Under the pieces are notes generated by a model. That model had not been told where the DNA came from and searched no databases. It saw only the letters and a list, made by a program, of their open reading frames with translations. Source: Achromobacter xylosoxidans (GTDB lineage Bacteria; Pseudomonadota; Gammaproteobacteria; Burkholderiales; Burkholderiaceae_B). Taken from it: a stretch of DNA of 34,752 bases. The stretch lies in NCBI RefSeq assembly GCF_002192695.1, contig NZ_MTLG01000093.1:1-34752 (forward strand), read 5' to 3'. This document shows, piece after piece, positions 9,058 through 18,175 of this stretch (its first letter is position 1; each line of letters begins with the position of its first letter). Position numbers and translations under genes: made by a program.

Positions 9058-9065
9058 ATGCATGA

Positions 9066-10151
9066 TTAAGCGGTGAGAGAAGATGCGTTTTCGACGAATG
9101 CAGCCACTTCGGCCGCGGTAGATTTGGCGGTGCGCATGATGCCGATGAGCGTGGCGGAGGCAAATCCGGTCCATTCGCCGTAACCAACGAGCCATAAGCC
9201 CGGGACCTTTACGGATTGGGTGCCGGAGACCTGAACCTTGCCGTCAGCCTCTACAACGCCCAACGTGACCAGATGACCTAACGCAGGCCGAAAACCGGTG
9301 CACCACACGACGGCATCCACCGACGACTCTGTTCCGTCCGGCCAGACGACGCCATTGCGGGTAAAGCGGGAGAAAGGGCGCACGGAATGAAGTACCCCAC
9401 GGTCGCGAGCCGCGCGTACTGGCGGCACCATGACGACATCGCCGAATCCGCCGGGCAAATCTTCGGGCGGTCTGCCCAACTGGATCGCCTGCCAACGTGC
9501 CGTCGCTCTTTCAAAAAGCACCCGTCCATCAACGTCGTCCGGCAGAAACAACGGCTCGGCAGGCGTGACCCAGGTGGTCTGGGCAACTTCGGAAAGCTCG
9601 GCGAGAATCTGCGCTCCAGAATTGCCCCCCCCGACAACCAGCACGCGCTTGCCGGCATATGGCGCAGGCGAACGATAGTGCGCAGAATGCACCTGCTCTC
9701 CCTGGAAGATGTCATGGCCTTCATACGAAGGGATGAATGGCGCGCTCCACGTGCCTGTGGCGCTGACCACGGCCGTCGCTCGCCAATCGCCCTGGTTCGT
9801 CTTGATGACGAATCCGAAATCCGCCTGCTGTAGGGCCTCGACGATAACGGGCCGCTCAACACGGAAACCGTAGCGCTCTTCGTACTGTGAGAGATAGTCG
9901 ACAACCTGATCGCGTGTGGGATAGCCCTGCGTCGGTGGCATTGGCCAGCCGGGAAGCGAGCTCCACTGCGCGGGCGAAAATAGGTGCAGCGAGTCCCACC
10001 CGTGACGCCAAGCAGCGCCCGGTCCGGTCTCGGCATCGAAAAGCACAACTTTCAACGCTGTGCGTTTGAGGAAATAAGCTAGAGCCAACGCGCTTTGGCC
10101 AGCCCCCACGATGACGACATCTGCCCAGCGGTCCTGAGAGGAAACGTCCAT
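9066..10151 (-). CDS. Flavin-containing monooxygenase, ArsO-like
   Basis: FAD- and NADPH-binding protein of 361 aa. Motifs in order are GAGQSA (16-21, FAD), the FMO-type FxGxxxHxxxY signature [11 protein letters not shown] (149-159), GGGNSG (174-179, NADPH) and CTGFRP near 284-289. The start at 10151 overlaps the arsR stop as TAATG; an upstream ATG at 10205 lies inside arsR. Genes of this type in ars operons are often labelled arsO, without a settled reaction. Oxidation of an arsenical is plausible but unproven. It is not closely similar to the flavoprotein at 4621-5898, since the spacing and sequence of the motifs differ. Confidence 0.8.
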   Translation of the reverse strand: MDVSSQDRWADVVIVGAGQSALALAYFLKRTALKVVLFDAETGPGAAWRHGWDSLHLFSPAQWSSLPGWPMPPTQGYPTRDQVVDYLSQYEERYGFRVERPVIVEALQQADFGFVIKTNQGDWRATAVVSATGTWSAPFIPSYEGHDIFQGEQVHSAHYRSPAPYAGKRVLVVGGGNSGAQILAELSEVAQTTWVTPAEPLFLPDDVDGRVLFERATARWQAIQLGRPPEDLPGGFGDVVMVPPVRAARDRGVLHSVRPFSRFTRNGVVWPDGTESSVDAVVWCTGFRPALGHLVTLGVVEADGKVQVSGTQSVKVPGLWLVGYGEWTGFASATLIGIMRTAKSTAAEVAAFVENASSLTA

Positions 10152-10474
10152 TAGGCGTCCTCGGTGGCGTCTGAGATGGGTGGCGCCGACACGCCGCTGC
10201 AGCATTCCGCAGTAAGGTAATTCACCAACTCGTCCATCAATTCGATGTTTGCGCGGTAGCGCATGAAGCGGCCTTCCTGCTCAACGGTGAGCAGTTGCGC
10301 CTGTGTCAGGGCCTTAAGATGAAATGAAAGGTTGGTAGGCGGAATGCCCAGCTCTATAGCGATCTGGCCGGCAACGCACCCATGCGGGGCCGCTCGGACG
10401 AGCAGGCGAAAAATGTCCAGCCGTACGCCTGAGGCTAGAGATTCAAAAATGGTGACAGCGGAGTCTTTGTTCAT
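10151..10474 (-). CDS. arsR: ArsR-family repressor leading the arsC-arsH operon
   Basis: Winged-helix repressor of 107 aa with the recognition helix region [12 protein letters not shown] (45-56). The C-terminal vicinal pair Cys91-Cys92 in TAECCSG resembles the As(III) site of the Acidithiobacillus-type ArsR, but the third nearby C-terminal cysteine of that type is missing; Cys33 is the only other one. It is the first gene of the minus-strand operon and overlaps the monooxygenase by TAATG. It diverges from another arsR at 10586 across a 111-bp promoter region that holds several dyads. Confidence 0.92.
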   Translation of the reverse strand: MNKDSAVTIFESLASGVRLDIFRLLVRAAPHGCVAGQIAIELGIPPTNLSFHLKALTQAQLLTVEQEGRFMRYRANIELMDELVNYLTAECCSGVSAPPISDATEDA

Positions 10475-10585
10475 GCATCAATGCTACAACAATTGTTGAA
10501 CTATTGAAATGGATTGTCCTCGCTGTCATCGAATTGTCATGTGACCAGCAGAATATGTCTGTAATTTACGACGGATGGAAGTGAG
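10475..10585. promoter_or_regulatory. Divergent arsR-arsR promoter region
   Basis: The region contains the perfect 12-bp palindrome CAACAATTGTTG at 10487-10498, directly followed by GAACTATTGAA at 10498-10508, and TCGAATTGTCA at 10529-10539. Related motifs occur before the arsR at 15002, pstS and the universal stress gene. ArsR family operators are typically such short AT-rich dyads. Confidence 0.6.
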
Positions 10586-11008
10586 ATGGAGCATATCAAT
10601 TCCCCTGCAGCGCGCCCTCAGGCGGTTGTACGCGCGCTCGCCCCGGCAAGACCTTCTCAAACCACCACTCTTGATGCCGTCTTGACCCTGACAGCGCTCA
10701 GCCATTCGACACGATTAGGCATCTTCAGAATGTTGATTCGCCAGGAACCCCATGGCATGGATGCAGGGGAGATTGCGCTGGTGGTCGGAGGGCCGCGTAG
10801 CACTGTGTCTCAACACCTGGCGGGACTTGCAAGAGCCGGTCTGATCGTGGGGCATAGAACTGACGACTATGTTCGTTATAGGGCGCGGCTGAGTGGAATC
10901 TATGGCCTCTTGGAGTTCATCTTAGAGGAGTGCTGCGCAACAGATCCCTGTGGTTGCTTGCCGAATGATGCGGAGAGCTTTTGGAGCGTCGGCGAGCCGG
11001 CTCGATAA
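10586..11008 (+). CDS. arsR: ArsR-family regulator with CC...CxC metalloid site
   Basis: Winged-helix protein of 140 aa with a 25-residue N-terminal extension. The DNA-recognition region is GGPRSTVSQHLAGL (68-81). Four cysteines sit at the C-terminus: Cys116-Cys117 and Cys122, Cys124 in ECCATDPCGC, a stronger thiolate cluster than in the divergent arsR. A ribosome site GGAAGTGAG precedes the ATG. It is followed by pstS after 123 bp and may control the pst genes or the divergent operon. Of the three ArsR proteins here it is the most divergent. Confidence 0.88.
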   Translation: MEHINSPAARPQAVVRALAPARPSQTTTLDAVLTLTALSHSTRLGIFRMLIRQEPHGMDAGEIALVVGGPRSTVSQHLAGLARAGLIVGHRTDDYVRYRARLSGIYGLLEFILEECCATDPCGCLPNDAESFWSVGEPAR

Positions 11009-11057
11009 CAAATGCCTGTCATAAGCCGTTAATACTTTTTATTCATTATGTCCATAG

Positions 11058-11083
11058 ATCACGATATATCGAATAGTTGTGAT
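11058..11083. promoter_or_regulatory. Dyad upstream of pstS
   Basis: ATCAC at 11058-11062 and GTGAT at 11079-11083 enclose the palindrome CGATATATCG (11062-11071). The minus strand reads CAACTATTCGA, close to the GAACTATTGAA motif before arsR. It suggests arsenic-linked rather than Pho-box control of pstS; no Pho box was recognised. Confidence 0.4.
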
Positions 11084-11131
11084 GGCTGGGCTGATGAGGC
11101 CCTCAACGTACCTACACAAGAGAGAAAACGC

Positions 11132-12154
11132 ATGTTTGCACTGGCCAAAAAATACGCGGCAGGATTGGGAATTTTCATCGCACTCGGCACGAGTGCAGCT
11201 CAGGCCGCGGATATCACAGGTGCGGGATCCACGTTCGTCTACCCAATCCTGTCGAAATGGTCCGACACTTACAACACCAAAACGGGCAACAAGATCAACT
11301 ATCAATCGATCGGCTCAGGCGGAGGGATCGCTCAGATCAAGGCTGGAACCGTTGACTTCGGCGCCTCGGACAAGCCGTTGCCTCCCAAAGAGCTCGACGA
11401 GGCTGGATTGGGTCAATTTCCTGTTGTTATCGGCGGCGTAGTGCCCGTGATCAATATCGCCGGAGTCGAGCCGGGCAAGCTGCGATTCACGGGTCCACTG
11501 CTTGCCGATATCTACCTGGGAAAGATCCAAAAATGGAACGACAAGGCCATTGCTGACCTGAATCCGGAGGTTAAGCTCCCCGACGCAAAGATCACGGTGG
11601 TGCACCGTTCCGACGGCTCAGGAACTACCTTCAACTGGGTCAACTACCTATCCAAGATCAGCCCCGAGTGGCAAAGCAAAGTGGGGGAGGGCACCTCTGT
11701 GCAATGGCCGGTGGGCGTCGGGGGTAAGGGCAATGAAGGCGTCGCTGCGTATGTCAAACAAATCAAGAACTCCATTGGCTACGTCGAACTTGCGTATGCG
11801 CTGCAGAACAAGATGTCCTATGCCGCGGTGAAAAATTCGGAAGGCAATTTTGTCGCGCCCAGCGACAAGACATTCCAGTCGGCTGCCGCTCACGCCGACT
11901 GGAAGAATGCGCAGGACTTCCACCTAGTGATCACCAATGCACCCGGTGCTGACGCTTGGCCTATCTCGGCGACTGTGTTCGTCATGATGTACAAGCAGCC
12001 CAAAGATGCCGGTCGCACAGCGGCAACGCTCGAATTCTTCAAATGGGCGCTGGAAAATGGCCAGCATGAAGCCGAGGCGTTGGACTATGTCCCGCTGCCG
12101 AAGGAGCTTGTTGCTCAGATCGAAAGCTATTGGGCCGCACAAATCAAGCGCTAA
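11132..12154 (+). CDS. pstS: PstS, periplasmic phosphate-binding protein
   Basis: Phosphate-binding component of the high-affinity Pst ABC importer, 340 aa. The ATG at 11132 follows an AAGAGAG site and gives a clean signal peptide ending at AAQA before ADITGAGSTF. An ATG at 11048 would bury that signal. Phosphate contacts of the family are present: GAGSTF, GASDKPL and RSDGSGTTF. It is close in sequence to the E. coli protein across its whole length. Pst systems inside arsenic islands are thought to secure phosphate against arsenate competition; discrimination by this copy is inferred. Confidence 0.93.
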   Translation: MFALAKKYAAGLGIFIALGTSAAQAADITGAGSTFVYPILSKWSDTYNTKTGNKINYQSIGSGGGIAQIKAGTVDFGASDKPLPPKELDEAGLGQFPVVIGGVVPVINIAGVEPGKLRFTGPLLADIYLGKIQKWNDKAIADLNPEVKLPDAKITVVHRSDGSGTTFNWVNYLSKISPEWQSKVGEGTSVQWPVGVGGKGNEGVAAYVKQIKNSIGYVELAYALQNKMSYAAVKNSEGNFVAPSDKTFQSAAAHADWKNAQDFHLVITNAPGADAWPISATVFVMMYKQPKDAGRTAATLEFFKWALENGQHEAEALDYVPLPKELVAQIESYWAAQIKR

Positions 12155-12159
12155 ACCGA

Positions 12160-12219
12160 GGTCGACGATCTCCACCAGGCGCCACACACCATCGGCGTAA
12201 CGCGGCGGGATCGTCGACC
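12160..12219 (+). other. Stem-loop between pstS and pstC
   Basis: GGTCGACGATC (12160-12170) and GATCGTCGACC (12209-12219) are a perfect 11-bp inverted repeat with a 38-nt loop in the 93-bp gap after pstS. There is no T run. Such structures usually stabilise the upstream message or attenuate read-through, giving more binding protein than membrane parts. Confidence 0.55.
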
Positions 12220-12247
12220 AACTGGCCGCTTTAAAAGGCTGACGTAA

Positions 12248-13237
12248 ATGTCGAACAATCCGGGACTTAATCCCGCGCTAACACTGCACACGGACGAGCT
12301 GCGATCTCGGCGAGACGCCGCATCGGACAGGGTGTTTCGCCGCACTGTTGCCGTTGCGGGCATCTTCGTACTTGTGTCGTTGAGCGGAGCCGCGCTTTCT
12401 ATGCTTTGGGGGGGGAGACTCGCGTTCAGTACGTTTGGATTCGAGTTCCTCTGGTCAAGCGAATGGGATGCCGTCAATCACAAATTCGGCGCGTTGGTAC
12501 CGATCTATGGAACATTGGTCACGGCTCTGATTGCCATGCTAATCGCCGTACCTGTGAGTTTTGGGGTCGCCTACTACCTCACAGAAGTGGCGCCGAAATG
12601 GCTGCGCCAACCTGTGGCCTCGGCGATTGAATTGCTGGCGGGCATTCCATCGATCATCTATGGCATGTGGGGGCTCTTCGTCTTCGTGCCGGTGATGGCC
12701 GAGTATGTGAATCCCTGGCTTGACGAGCACCTCGGAACACTGCCATTTGTCGGCGTGCTTTTTTCCGGCCCGCCGCTAGGCATGGGTATGCTGACCGCCG
12801 GCATTGTCCTGGCCATCATGGTCGTACCCTTCATCACGTCCGTGATGCGGGAGGTGTTCCTTACCGTACCTCGTCAATTGAAGGAATCCGCCTACGCCCT
12901 GGGTTCTACCACCTGGGAGGTTGTCTGGAACATCGTGTTGCCGCATACACGTTCGGCGGTCATTGGCGGAATATTCCTGGGTCTGGGAAGGGCGTTGGGC
13001 GAGACCATGGCGGTGACCTTTGTGCTCGGCAATGCGCATCGGCTGACTGCTTCGTTGCTGGAGCCAGGCAATTCAATCGCGGCGACCATAGCCAACGAAT
13101 TCACTGAAGCCGACTCGGACATCTACCTGTCTTCATTGATCGCGCTGGGCTTCCTGCTGTTTATCGTGACCTTCATCGTCCTCGCTATCGCCAAACTGAT
13201 GCTGAATCGGCTGAATCGGCAGGAGGGACGGGTATGA
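12248..13237 (+). CDS. pstC: PstC, phosphate ABC transporter permease
   Basis: Inner-membrane permease of 329 aa with about six hydrophobic segments. The ABC-coupling loop is visible as REVFLTVPRQLKESAYALG and the following GLGRALGETMAV. It is slightly longer than usual because of a soluble N-terminal tail of about 35 residues and a loop at about 155-175. The stop overlaps the pstA start (ATGA), so the two subunits are translationally coupled and form the heterodimeric channel. Confidence 0.93.
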   Translation: MSNNPGLNPALTLHTDELRSRRDAASDRVFRRTVAVAGIFVLVSLSGAALSMLWGGRLAFSTFGFEFLWSSEWDAVNHKFGALVPIYGTLVTALIAMLIAVPVSFGVAYYLTEVAPKWLRQPVASAIELLAGIPSIIYGMWGLFVFVPVMAEYVNPWLDEHLGTLPFVGVLFSGPPLGMGMLTAGIVLAIMVVPFITSVMREVFLTVPRQLKESAYALGSTTWEVVWNIVLPHTRSAVIGGIFLGLGRALGETMAVTFVLGNAHRLTASLLEPGNSIAATIANEFTEADSDIYLSSLIALGFLLFIVTFIVLAIAKLMLNRLNRQEGRV

Positions 13238-14094
13238 CCCCACATGGTCTGCGACTGCAACGCGTGCGCGCCGCCCGAAATCTGGTGTCGGTAGCCCTCT
13301 CGATGGCCGCTACTCTCTTTGGATTGTTTTGGCTGATATGGATCCTTTGGACCACCGTCACCAAGGGGTTAGGCGCTCTGAAATGGGACCTTTTCATCAA
13401 GATGACGCCACCCCCAGGGGCCGACGGTGGGCTGGCCAACGCCTTGTTTGGAAGTTTGATCATGAGCGTGGTTGCCATTCTGCTGGGTACGCCTATAGGG
13501 ATCGCTGCGGGCACATATCTGGCCGAATATGTGAATCGGCACAGAATCGGCGCAATGATTCGGTTTGTGAATGACATCCTCCTCTCGGCGCCTTCAATTG
13601 TGTTGGGGCTGTTTGTGTACGAACTGGTGGTACGGCAGACGGGACACTTTTCTGGATGGGCTGGCGCGATTGCATTGGCATTCATCGTGCTTCCCGTTGT
13701 GGTCCGCACCACCGATGAGATGCTGCAACTGGTTCCAAGCCAAATGCGCGAAGCTGCGCTCGCGCTAGGGGTGCCTCAGTGGAAGGTGACGATTCAAGTG
13801 TTGTTCCGGGCTGCGCTGCCAGGCATCACAACAGGCGTTTTGTTGGCCTTGGCACGCATCAGCGGCGAGACAGCCCCGTTGCTGTTCACAGCGTTGAACA
13901 ATCAATATTGGAATGCGGACCTGAGCGCGCCAATGGCGAGTGTGCCTGCGGTCATCTTCCAATATGCGATGAGTCCATACGAAAGTTGGCACGCACTGGC
14001 CTGGGCGGGCGCATTCGTTGTCACGATGTTCGTACTAATTCTGAGCTTGCTATCGCGCGCAATTTTGTCACGCAACAAGGTGAATCATGACTGA
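13234..14094 (+). CDS. pstA: PstA, phosphate ABC transporter permease
   Basis: Second membrane subunit of the Pst channel, 286 aa, six hydrophobic segments. The coupling loop reads [18 protein letters not shown], followed by [15 protein letters not shown], both typical of PstA. The gene overlaps pstC by 4 bp and pstB by 8 bp. Confidence 0.93.
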   Translation: MTPHGLRLQRVRAARNLVSVALSMAATLFGLFWLIWILWTTVTKGLGALKWDLFIKMTPPPGADGGLANALFGSLIMSVVAILLGTPIGIAAGTYLAEYVNRHRIGAMIRFVNDILLSAPSIVLGLFVYELVVRQTGHFSGWAGAIALAFIVLPVVVRTTDEMLQLVPSQMREAALALGVPQWKVTIQVLFRAALPGITTGVLLALARISGETAPLLFTALNNQYWNADLSAPMASVPAVIFQYAMSPYESWHALAWAGAFVVTMFVLILSLLSRAILSRNKVNHD

Positions 14095-14938
14095 ATTTGC
14101 TCTTCCGTCCTCACTACTGGCAGCTACTGCGGCCGGAGCTATGGCTGCGCGCAGCGCACCCTTGGCGGATCCCGTTACCACACCGCAACCGAAAGTAGTG
14201 ACGAGGGATCTATGCTTCTATTACAAGGGCGCGCAGGCGCTCAAGAACGTCAACATTGAACTTGCCGGCAATCGTGTGACCGCGCTTATCGGACCCTCTG
14301 GTTGCGGAAAGTCCACGCTCCTGCGCATCTTCAACCGGATCTATGCGATCTACCCCGGTTTAGAGGCCCGGGGAGAGGTCCTGCTGGACAATCAGAACAT
14401 TCTCGATTCGCAGTACTCGATAAATCGTTTGCGCAGCAAGGTTGGAATGGTGTTTCAAAAGCCAGTCCCATTTCCGATGTCCATCTATGACAACGTCGCA
14501 TACGCAATCAAGCACTATGAGCGTCTACCAAAAGCCGAGATGGATGCGCGGGTGGAAGCTGCATTGCGAAACGCGGCTCTCTGGGACGAGGTGAAGGACA
14601 AGCTGAACGAGAATGCGCTAGGTCTGTCCGGCGGTCAACAACAACGACTCTGCATTGCACGCGCAATTGCTCTGCGGCCGGAGGTATTGTTGCTCGACGA
14701 ACCGACATCGGCGCTAGACCCCATCTCTACCGCAAAAATAGAACAGTTGATTGCCGAGTTGAAGAAGGACTACACCGTGCTGATTGTGACCCACAACATG
14801 CAGCAGGCGGCGCGGTGCTCCGACTACACAGGCTTCATGTGCGCAGGTGAGCTTGTGGAGATGAGCAGAACTGACGACCTGTTCACCAAGCCCAAGCGCG
14901 AACAGACCTCTGACTACATCACCGGACGATTTGGCTAG
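14087..14938 (+). CDS. pstB: PstB, phosphate ABC transporter ATPase
   Basis: ATPase of 283 aa. It has Walker [10 protein letters not shown] (69-77), the ABC signature LSGGQQQR (180-187), Walker B VLLLDEP (200-206) and a conserved His in THNMQQAAR. The first 35 residues are a low-complexity extension beyond the usual PstB start. No phoU or phoB follows, unlike chromosomal pst operons, so this copy is probably uncoupled from normal Pho control. Confidence 0.93.
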   Translation: MTEFALPSSLLAATAAGAMAARSAPLADPVTTPQPKVVTRDLCFYYKGAQALKNVNIELAGNRVTALIGPSGCGKSTLLRIFNRIYAIYPGLEARGEVLLDNQNILDSQYSINRLRSKVGMVFQKPVPFPMSIYDNVAYAIKHYERLPKAEMDARVEAALRNAALWDEVKDKLNENALGLSGGQQQRLCIARAIALRPEVLLLDEPTSALDPISTAKIEQLIAELKKDYTVLIVTHNMQQAARCSDYTGFMCAGELVEMSRTDDLFTKPKREQTSDYITGRFG

Positions 14939-14941
14939 ACA

Positions 14942-15007
14942 TTGACTCTGAATGGCAAGGAATGGCTTTACAGATTTCGATCATTCCATTAAAGTCGAAC
15001 TATGGAA
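14942..15007. promoter_or_regulatory. Putative promoter/operator of the arsR-arsC-arsDAB operon
   Basis: TTGACT at 14942-14947 could serve as -35, but no good -10 is seen. GAACTATGGAA at 14997-15007 differs by one base from the motif upstream of the arsR ending at 10474, and it overlaps the start codon. GGAATG (14959-14964) and CATTCC (14982-14987) form a loose dyad. There is no convincing ribosome site before the ATG. Confidence 0.35.
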
Positions 15008-15379
15008 ATGAAAGACGCTGTTAAAGCCCTAGCTGCGATTGGTCATGAGTCGCGCCTGACCGTCTACCGCCTCTTGGTCCAGGCAGGCCCCGCGGGTTTG
15101 CCTGCGGGCCAACTCGCCGAAAAGACGGGGATTCCCCCATCGTCACTCTCCTTTCATTTGAAGGAGTTGGTGCACGCCGGCTTATTGGCCTCGCGGCAAG
15201 AGGGCAGATTCGTCATCTATGAAGCTAGATTCGAATCTATGGCTGAACTCCTTGCCTATCTGACAGACAACTGCTGCGGTGGCGAACCGTGCGCACCAAC
15301 ATCCATTGCTGTGTGCCCATCGCCTGCATCTGCTCGCGCTCGGCGCTCAAAAACCTCTCTTGAGGAGTCCACATCATGA
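15002..15379 (+). CDS. arsR: ArsR-family repressor of the arsCDAB operon
   Basis: Winged-helix repressor of 125 aa. The recognition region IPPSSLSFHLKEL (44-56) is almost the same as in the arsR at 10151-10474, so the two may bind similar operators. The As(III) site is Cys91-Cys92 plus Cys97 (NCCGGEPC), matching the three-cysteine C-terminal type. A tail of about 25 residues follows. The stop overlaps arsC as ATGA, a typical autoregulated operon start. Confidence 0.92.
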   Translation: MEMKDAVKALAAIGHESRLTVYRLLVQAGPAGLPAGQLAEKTGIPPSSLSFHLKELVHAGLLASRQEGRFVIYEARFESMAELLAYLTDNCCGGEPCAPTSIAVCPSPASARARRSKTSLEESTS

Positions 15380-15882
15380 CTGACAAGGTCTACAACGTTT
15401 TATTCCTATGCACTGGCAATTCGGCGCGCAGCATCATGGCCGAAGCGCTGCTCAATTCGCTGGGGAAGGGCCGATTTCACGCATATAGCGCTGGCAGCCA
15501 TCCCGGCGGCCAGGTAAACCCGTTCGCCATCGAGAAAGTTCAAGTCCTGAACTATCCGATAGAAAGTCTGCGCAGCAAGAGCTGGGATGAGTTTGCCAGC
15601 CCCGACGCACCGCAAATGGACTTCATCATCACCGTCTGCGATAACGCTGCGGGCGAGGTATGCCCAGTCTGGCCTGGTCAGCCGATCTCGGCCCATTGGG
15701 GGTTTGAGGATCCGGCGGCCGCGCTTGGGACCGATGACGAAAAGCGTCGAGTTTTTGAGAAGGTCTTCCGACAGATCTCTGCGCGGATAAATATTTTTGC
15801 GAACTTGCCTATTGCGGCGCTAGACAAGGCAGCTATTCACCGCGAACTGCAGCAAATAGGCGAGCATTCGGCTACAGCGTAA
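15376..15882 (+). CDS. arsC: ArsC, low-molecular-weight phosphatase-type arsenate reductase
   Basis: Arsenate reductase of 168 aa built on the tyrosine-phosphatase fold. The P-loop CTGNSARS starts at catalytic Cys12, and Cys88 and Cys96 in VCDNAAGEVC are candidates for the disulfide relay. This relates it to the thioredoxin- or mycothiol/glutaredoxin-linked class, unrelated to the ArsC at 8632-9057. It is translationally coupled to arsR. The two reductases would draw on different thiol pools, an inference from family knowledge. Confidence 0.9.
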   Translation: MTDKVYNVLFLCTGNSARSIMAEALLNSLGKGRFHAYSAGSHPGGQVNPFAIEKVQVLNYPIESLRSKSWDEFASPDAPQMDFIITVCDNAAGEVCPVWPGQPISAHWGFEDPAAALGTDDEKRRVFEKVFRQISARINIFANLPIAALDKAAIHRELQQIGEHSATA

Positions 15883-15961
15883 CGCGCGGGACATGGCTCG
15901 TGGTCGACATCCACGAGCAAATTTTTTGAACGAACATTTCGAAAATTGTTGGATCATCAAA

Positions 15962-16321
15962 ATGAAAACCATACGAATCTTCGATCCGGCGTTGTGCTGC
16001 AGCACTGGCGTCTGTGGCACCGACATTGATCAAGCGCTGGTCACGTGCGCGGCGGACATTGATTGGGCGAAGCGACAAGGTGCCCGTATTGAGCGCCTGA
16101 ACTTGGCTCAGCAGCCCCTAGAGTTCGCCCAAAACCCTGTGGTGAGCGCATTTCTCGCCCGCGCGGGGGCAGACTCCCTTCCATTGACTCTGATCGACGA
16201 TGAGATCGCGCTGGCCGGCAGATATCCGACGCGTAACGAACTCTCGCTTTGGGCAGGTATCAACGGTGAACCCAGCTCCAATGGGCAATCAGCATGCTGC
16301 AGTGGAAATAGAAGCTGCTAA
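15962..16321 (+). CDS. arsD: ArsD, arsenite metallochaperone
   Basis: Chaperone of 119 aa that delivers As(III) to ArsA. The start at 15962 places the essential cysteines at 12, 13 and 18 exactly as in plasmid R773 ArsD; the ATG at 15893 would add 23 unrelated residues. A further pair Cys112-Cys113 is kept, while the terminal pair found in R773 at 119-120 is reduced to a single final Cys119. The gene lies 10 bp before arsA and adjoins arsC by an 80-bp gap. Confidence 0.93.
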   Translation: MKTIRIFDPALCCSTGVCGTDIDQALVTCAADIDWAKRQGARIERLNLAQQPLEFAQNPVVSAFLARAGADSLPLTLIDDEIALAGRYPTRNELSLWAGINGEPSSNGQSACCSGNRSC

Positions 16322-16331
16322 GGGGATGATT

Positions 16332-18122
16332 ATGAAGTTCCTGGACGAGACACCCAGGTTTATGTTTTTCACGGGCAAAGGCGGGGTTGGGAAGACTTCT
16401 CTCGCCTGCGCTACCGCCGTCACGTTAGCGGAGCAGGGCGCGCGAGTGTTGCTGGTTAGCACCGACCCGGCCTCGAATGTCGGCCAAGTGTTCAATACAG
16501 AAATCGGCAATCGCATCACGGCTATTGAGGCGGTTCGCAACCTTTCCGCCCTGGAGATCGATCCCCAAAGCGCTGCGCAACAGTACCGCAATCGCATCGT
16601 TGATCCCGTGCGCGGCGTATTGCCAGACGACGTCGTGCGGGGAATCGAAGAGTCTTTGTCCGGGGCCTGCACAACAGAAATTGCAGCATTCGATGAGTTC
16701 ACATCATTGCTGACCGAAGCAAGTCTGACATCTGATTTTGATCATGTGATCTTCGATACTGCTCCGACAGGACATACCATCCGTTTGCTCCAGTTGCCTG
16801 GCGCTTGGAGCAGCTTTCTGGAAGCGGGCCAAGGCGATGCGTCTTGCCTTGGTCCCTTGGCAGGTCTGGAAAAGCAGCGCAACCAGTATCGGGAGGCTGT
16901 CGCTGCTCTCGCGGATTCACGCCGCACTCGATTGGTACTCGTCGCGCGTGCCCAGCGAGCAACGCTGGACGAAGCCGCACGGACCAGCCAAGAGCTGGCG
17001 GACATAGGGCTTTCGCAGCAGCACCTGGTGATCAACGGTGTCCTGCCCGCCGCAGCCGTAGAGCATGACGCCCTGGCGGCAGCTGTCTATGAGCGCGAAC
17101 AGGCTGCTATTGCCGCCATTCCGCCGCAGCTGGCTGCGTTGCCTCAGGACCAGGTGACACTAAAGGCGTTCAACATCGTGGGTTTGGGCTCATTGCGGAT
17201 GCTCCTTAGCGACAAGAACGTGGTCGCGGCTGATGTGGGCAACGAAGCCTTGCCCGCGATTGAGGCCCCCGATTTGGCATCCCTCGTCGAAGACATTGCA
17301 GCCGATGGGCATGGCTTGGTCATCGTCATGGGGAAGGGTGGAGTGGGAAAGACCACCTTGGCAGCAGCTGTGGCCGTCGAACTCGCGGAACGCGGCTTCC
17401 CGGTTCATCTCACCACCTCAGATCCCGCTGCGCACTTGGCCCGCACATTGGAAGGCACGTTGCCCCATCTAACGGTAAGCCGAATCGACCCACACGCTGA
17501 AACCGAACGATATCGACAGCACGTCTTGGCTACGAAAGGCGCAAAGCTGGATGCGGAGGGCAGGGCCTTGCTGGAAGAGGATCTGCGCTCTCCCTGCACC
17601 GAAGAGATAGCGGTGTTCGGCGCTTTTTCTCGGATCATCCGTGAGGCAAACACCAAATTTGTCATCATGGACACCGCGCCGACAGGCCATACATTGCTGC
17701 TCTTGGACGCAACGGGTGCCTATCATCGCGAGATTGTGCGCCAGATGTCGGGTAGCAATGTCCACTACACCACGCCAATGATGCAGTTGCAGGATCCGGC
17801 ACAGACAAAGGTCTTACTTGTCACGCTCGCAGAGACGACGCCAGTGCTAGAAGCCGCAAATCTCCAGGAAGATCTCCGGCGCGCCGGCATTGAACCCTGG
17901 GCATGGTTGATCAACAACAGCATTGCCGCGGCCGGCCCGAGTTCGCCATTGCTGCGTCAGCGCGCGCGAAATGAACTCAGCGAAATCAAGGCCGTCGCTC
18001 AACGCCATGCCAAACGGTACGCTGTAGTTCCCTTGCTGAAAAGCGAGCCAGTCGGCATCCAACGTGTCCGTGAGTTGACGGGATACCACGATGAAGCCGC
18101 GGCGGATCTGCGTGCTTCCTGA
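16332..18122 (+). CDS. arsA: ArsA, arsenite-stimulated pump ATPase
   Basis: Cytosolic ATPase of 596 aa made of two homologous halves, which energises ArsB. The ATG at 16332 has AAGGGG 7 bp upstream and aligns with the MKFL start of known ArsA proteins; earlier in-frame ATGs lie inside arsD or on the ribosome site. Walker A motifs GKGGVGKTS (15-23) and GKGGVGKTT (334-342) and both DTAPTGHT switch motifs are intact. The metalloid-binding cysteines are at 113, 172 and 422, the same numbers as in R773 ArsA. Confidence 0.95.
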   Translation: MKFLDETPRFMFFTGKGGVGKTSLACATAVTLAEQGARVLLVSTDPASNVGQVFNTEIGNRITAIEAVRNLSALEIDPQSAAQQYRNRIVDPVRGVLPDDVVRGIEESLSGACTTEIAAFDEFTSLLTEASLTSDFDHVIFDTAPTGHTIRLLQLPGAWSSFLEAGQGDASCLGPLAGLEKQRNQYREAVAALADSRRTRLVLVARAQRATLDEAARTSQELADIGLSQQHLVINGVLPAAAVEHDALAAAVYEREQAAIAAIPPQLAALPQDQVTLKAFNIVGLGSLRMLLSDKNVVAADVGNEALPAIEAPDLASLVEDIAADGHGLVIVMGKGGVGKTTLAAAVAVELAERGFPVHLTTSDPAAHLARTLEGTLPHLTVSRIDPHAETERYRQHVLATKGAKLDAEGRALLEEDLRSPCTEEIAVFGAFSRIIREANTKFVIMDTAPTGHTLLLLDATGAYHREIVRQMSGSNVHYTTPMMQLQDPAQTKVLLVTLAETTPVLEAANLQEDLRRAGIEPWAWLINNSIAAAGPSSPLLRQRARNELSEIKAVAQRHAKRYAVVPLLKSEPVGIQRVRELTGYHDEAAADLRAS

Positions 18123-18175
18123 CCGGCCGAGCAACCAGCACAGTTCGTTCTACAAACAAAAGAAGAGTTCCACGA

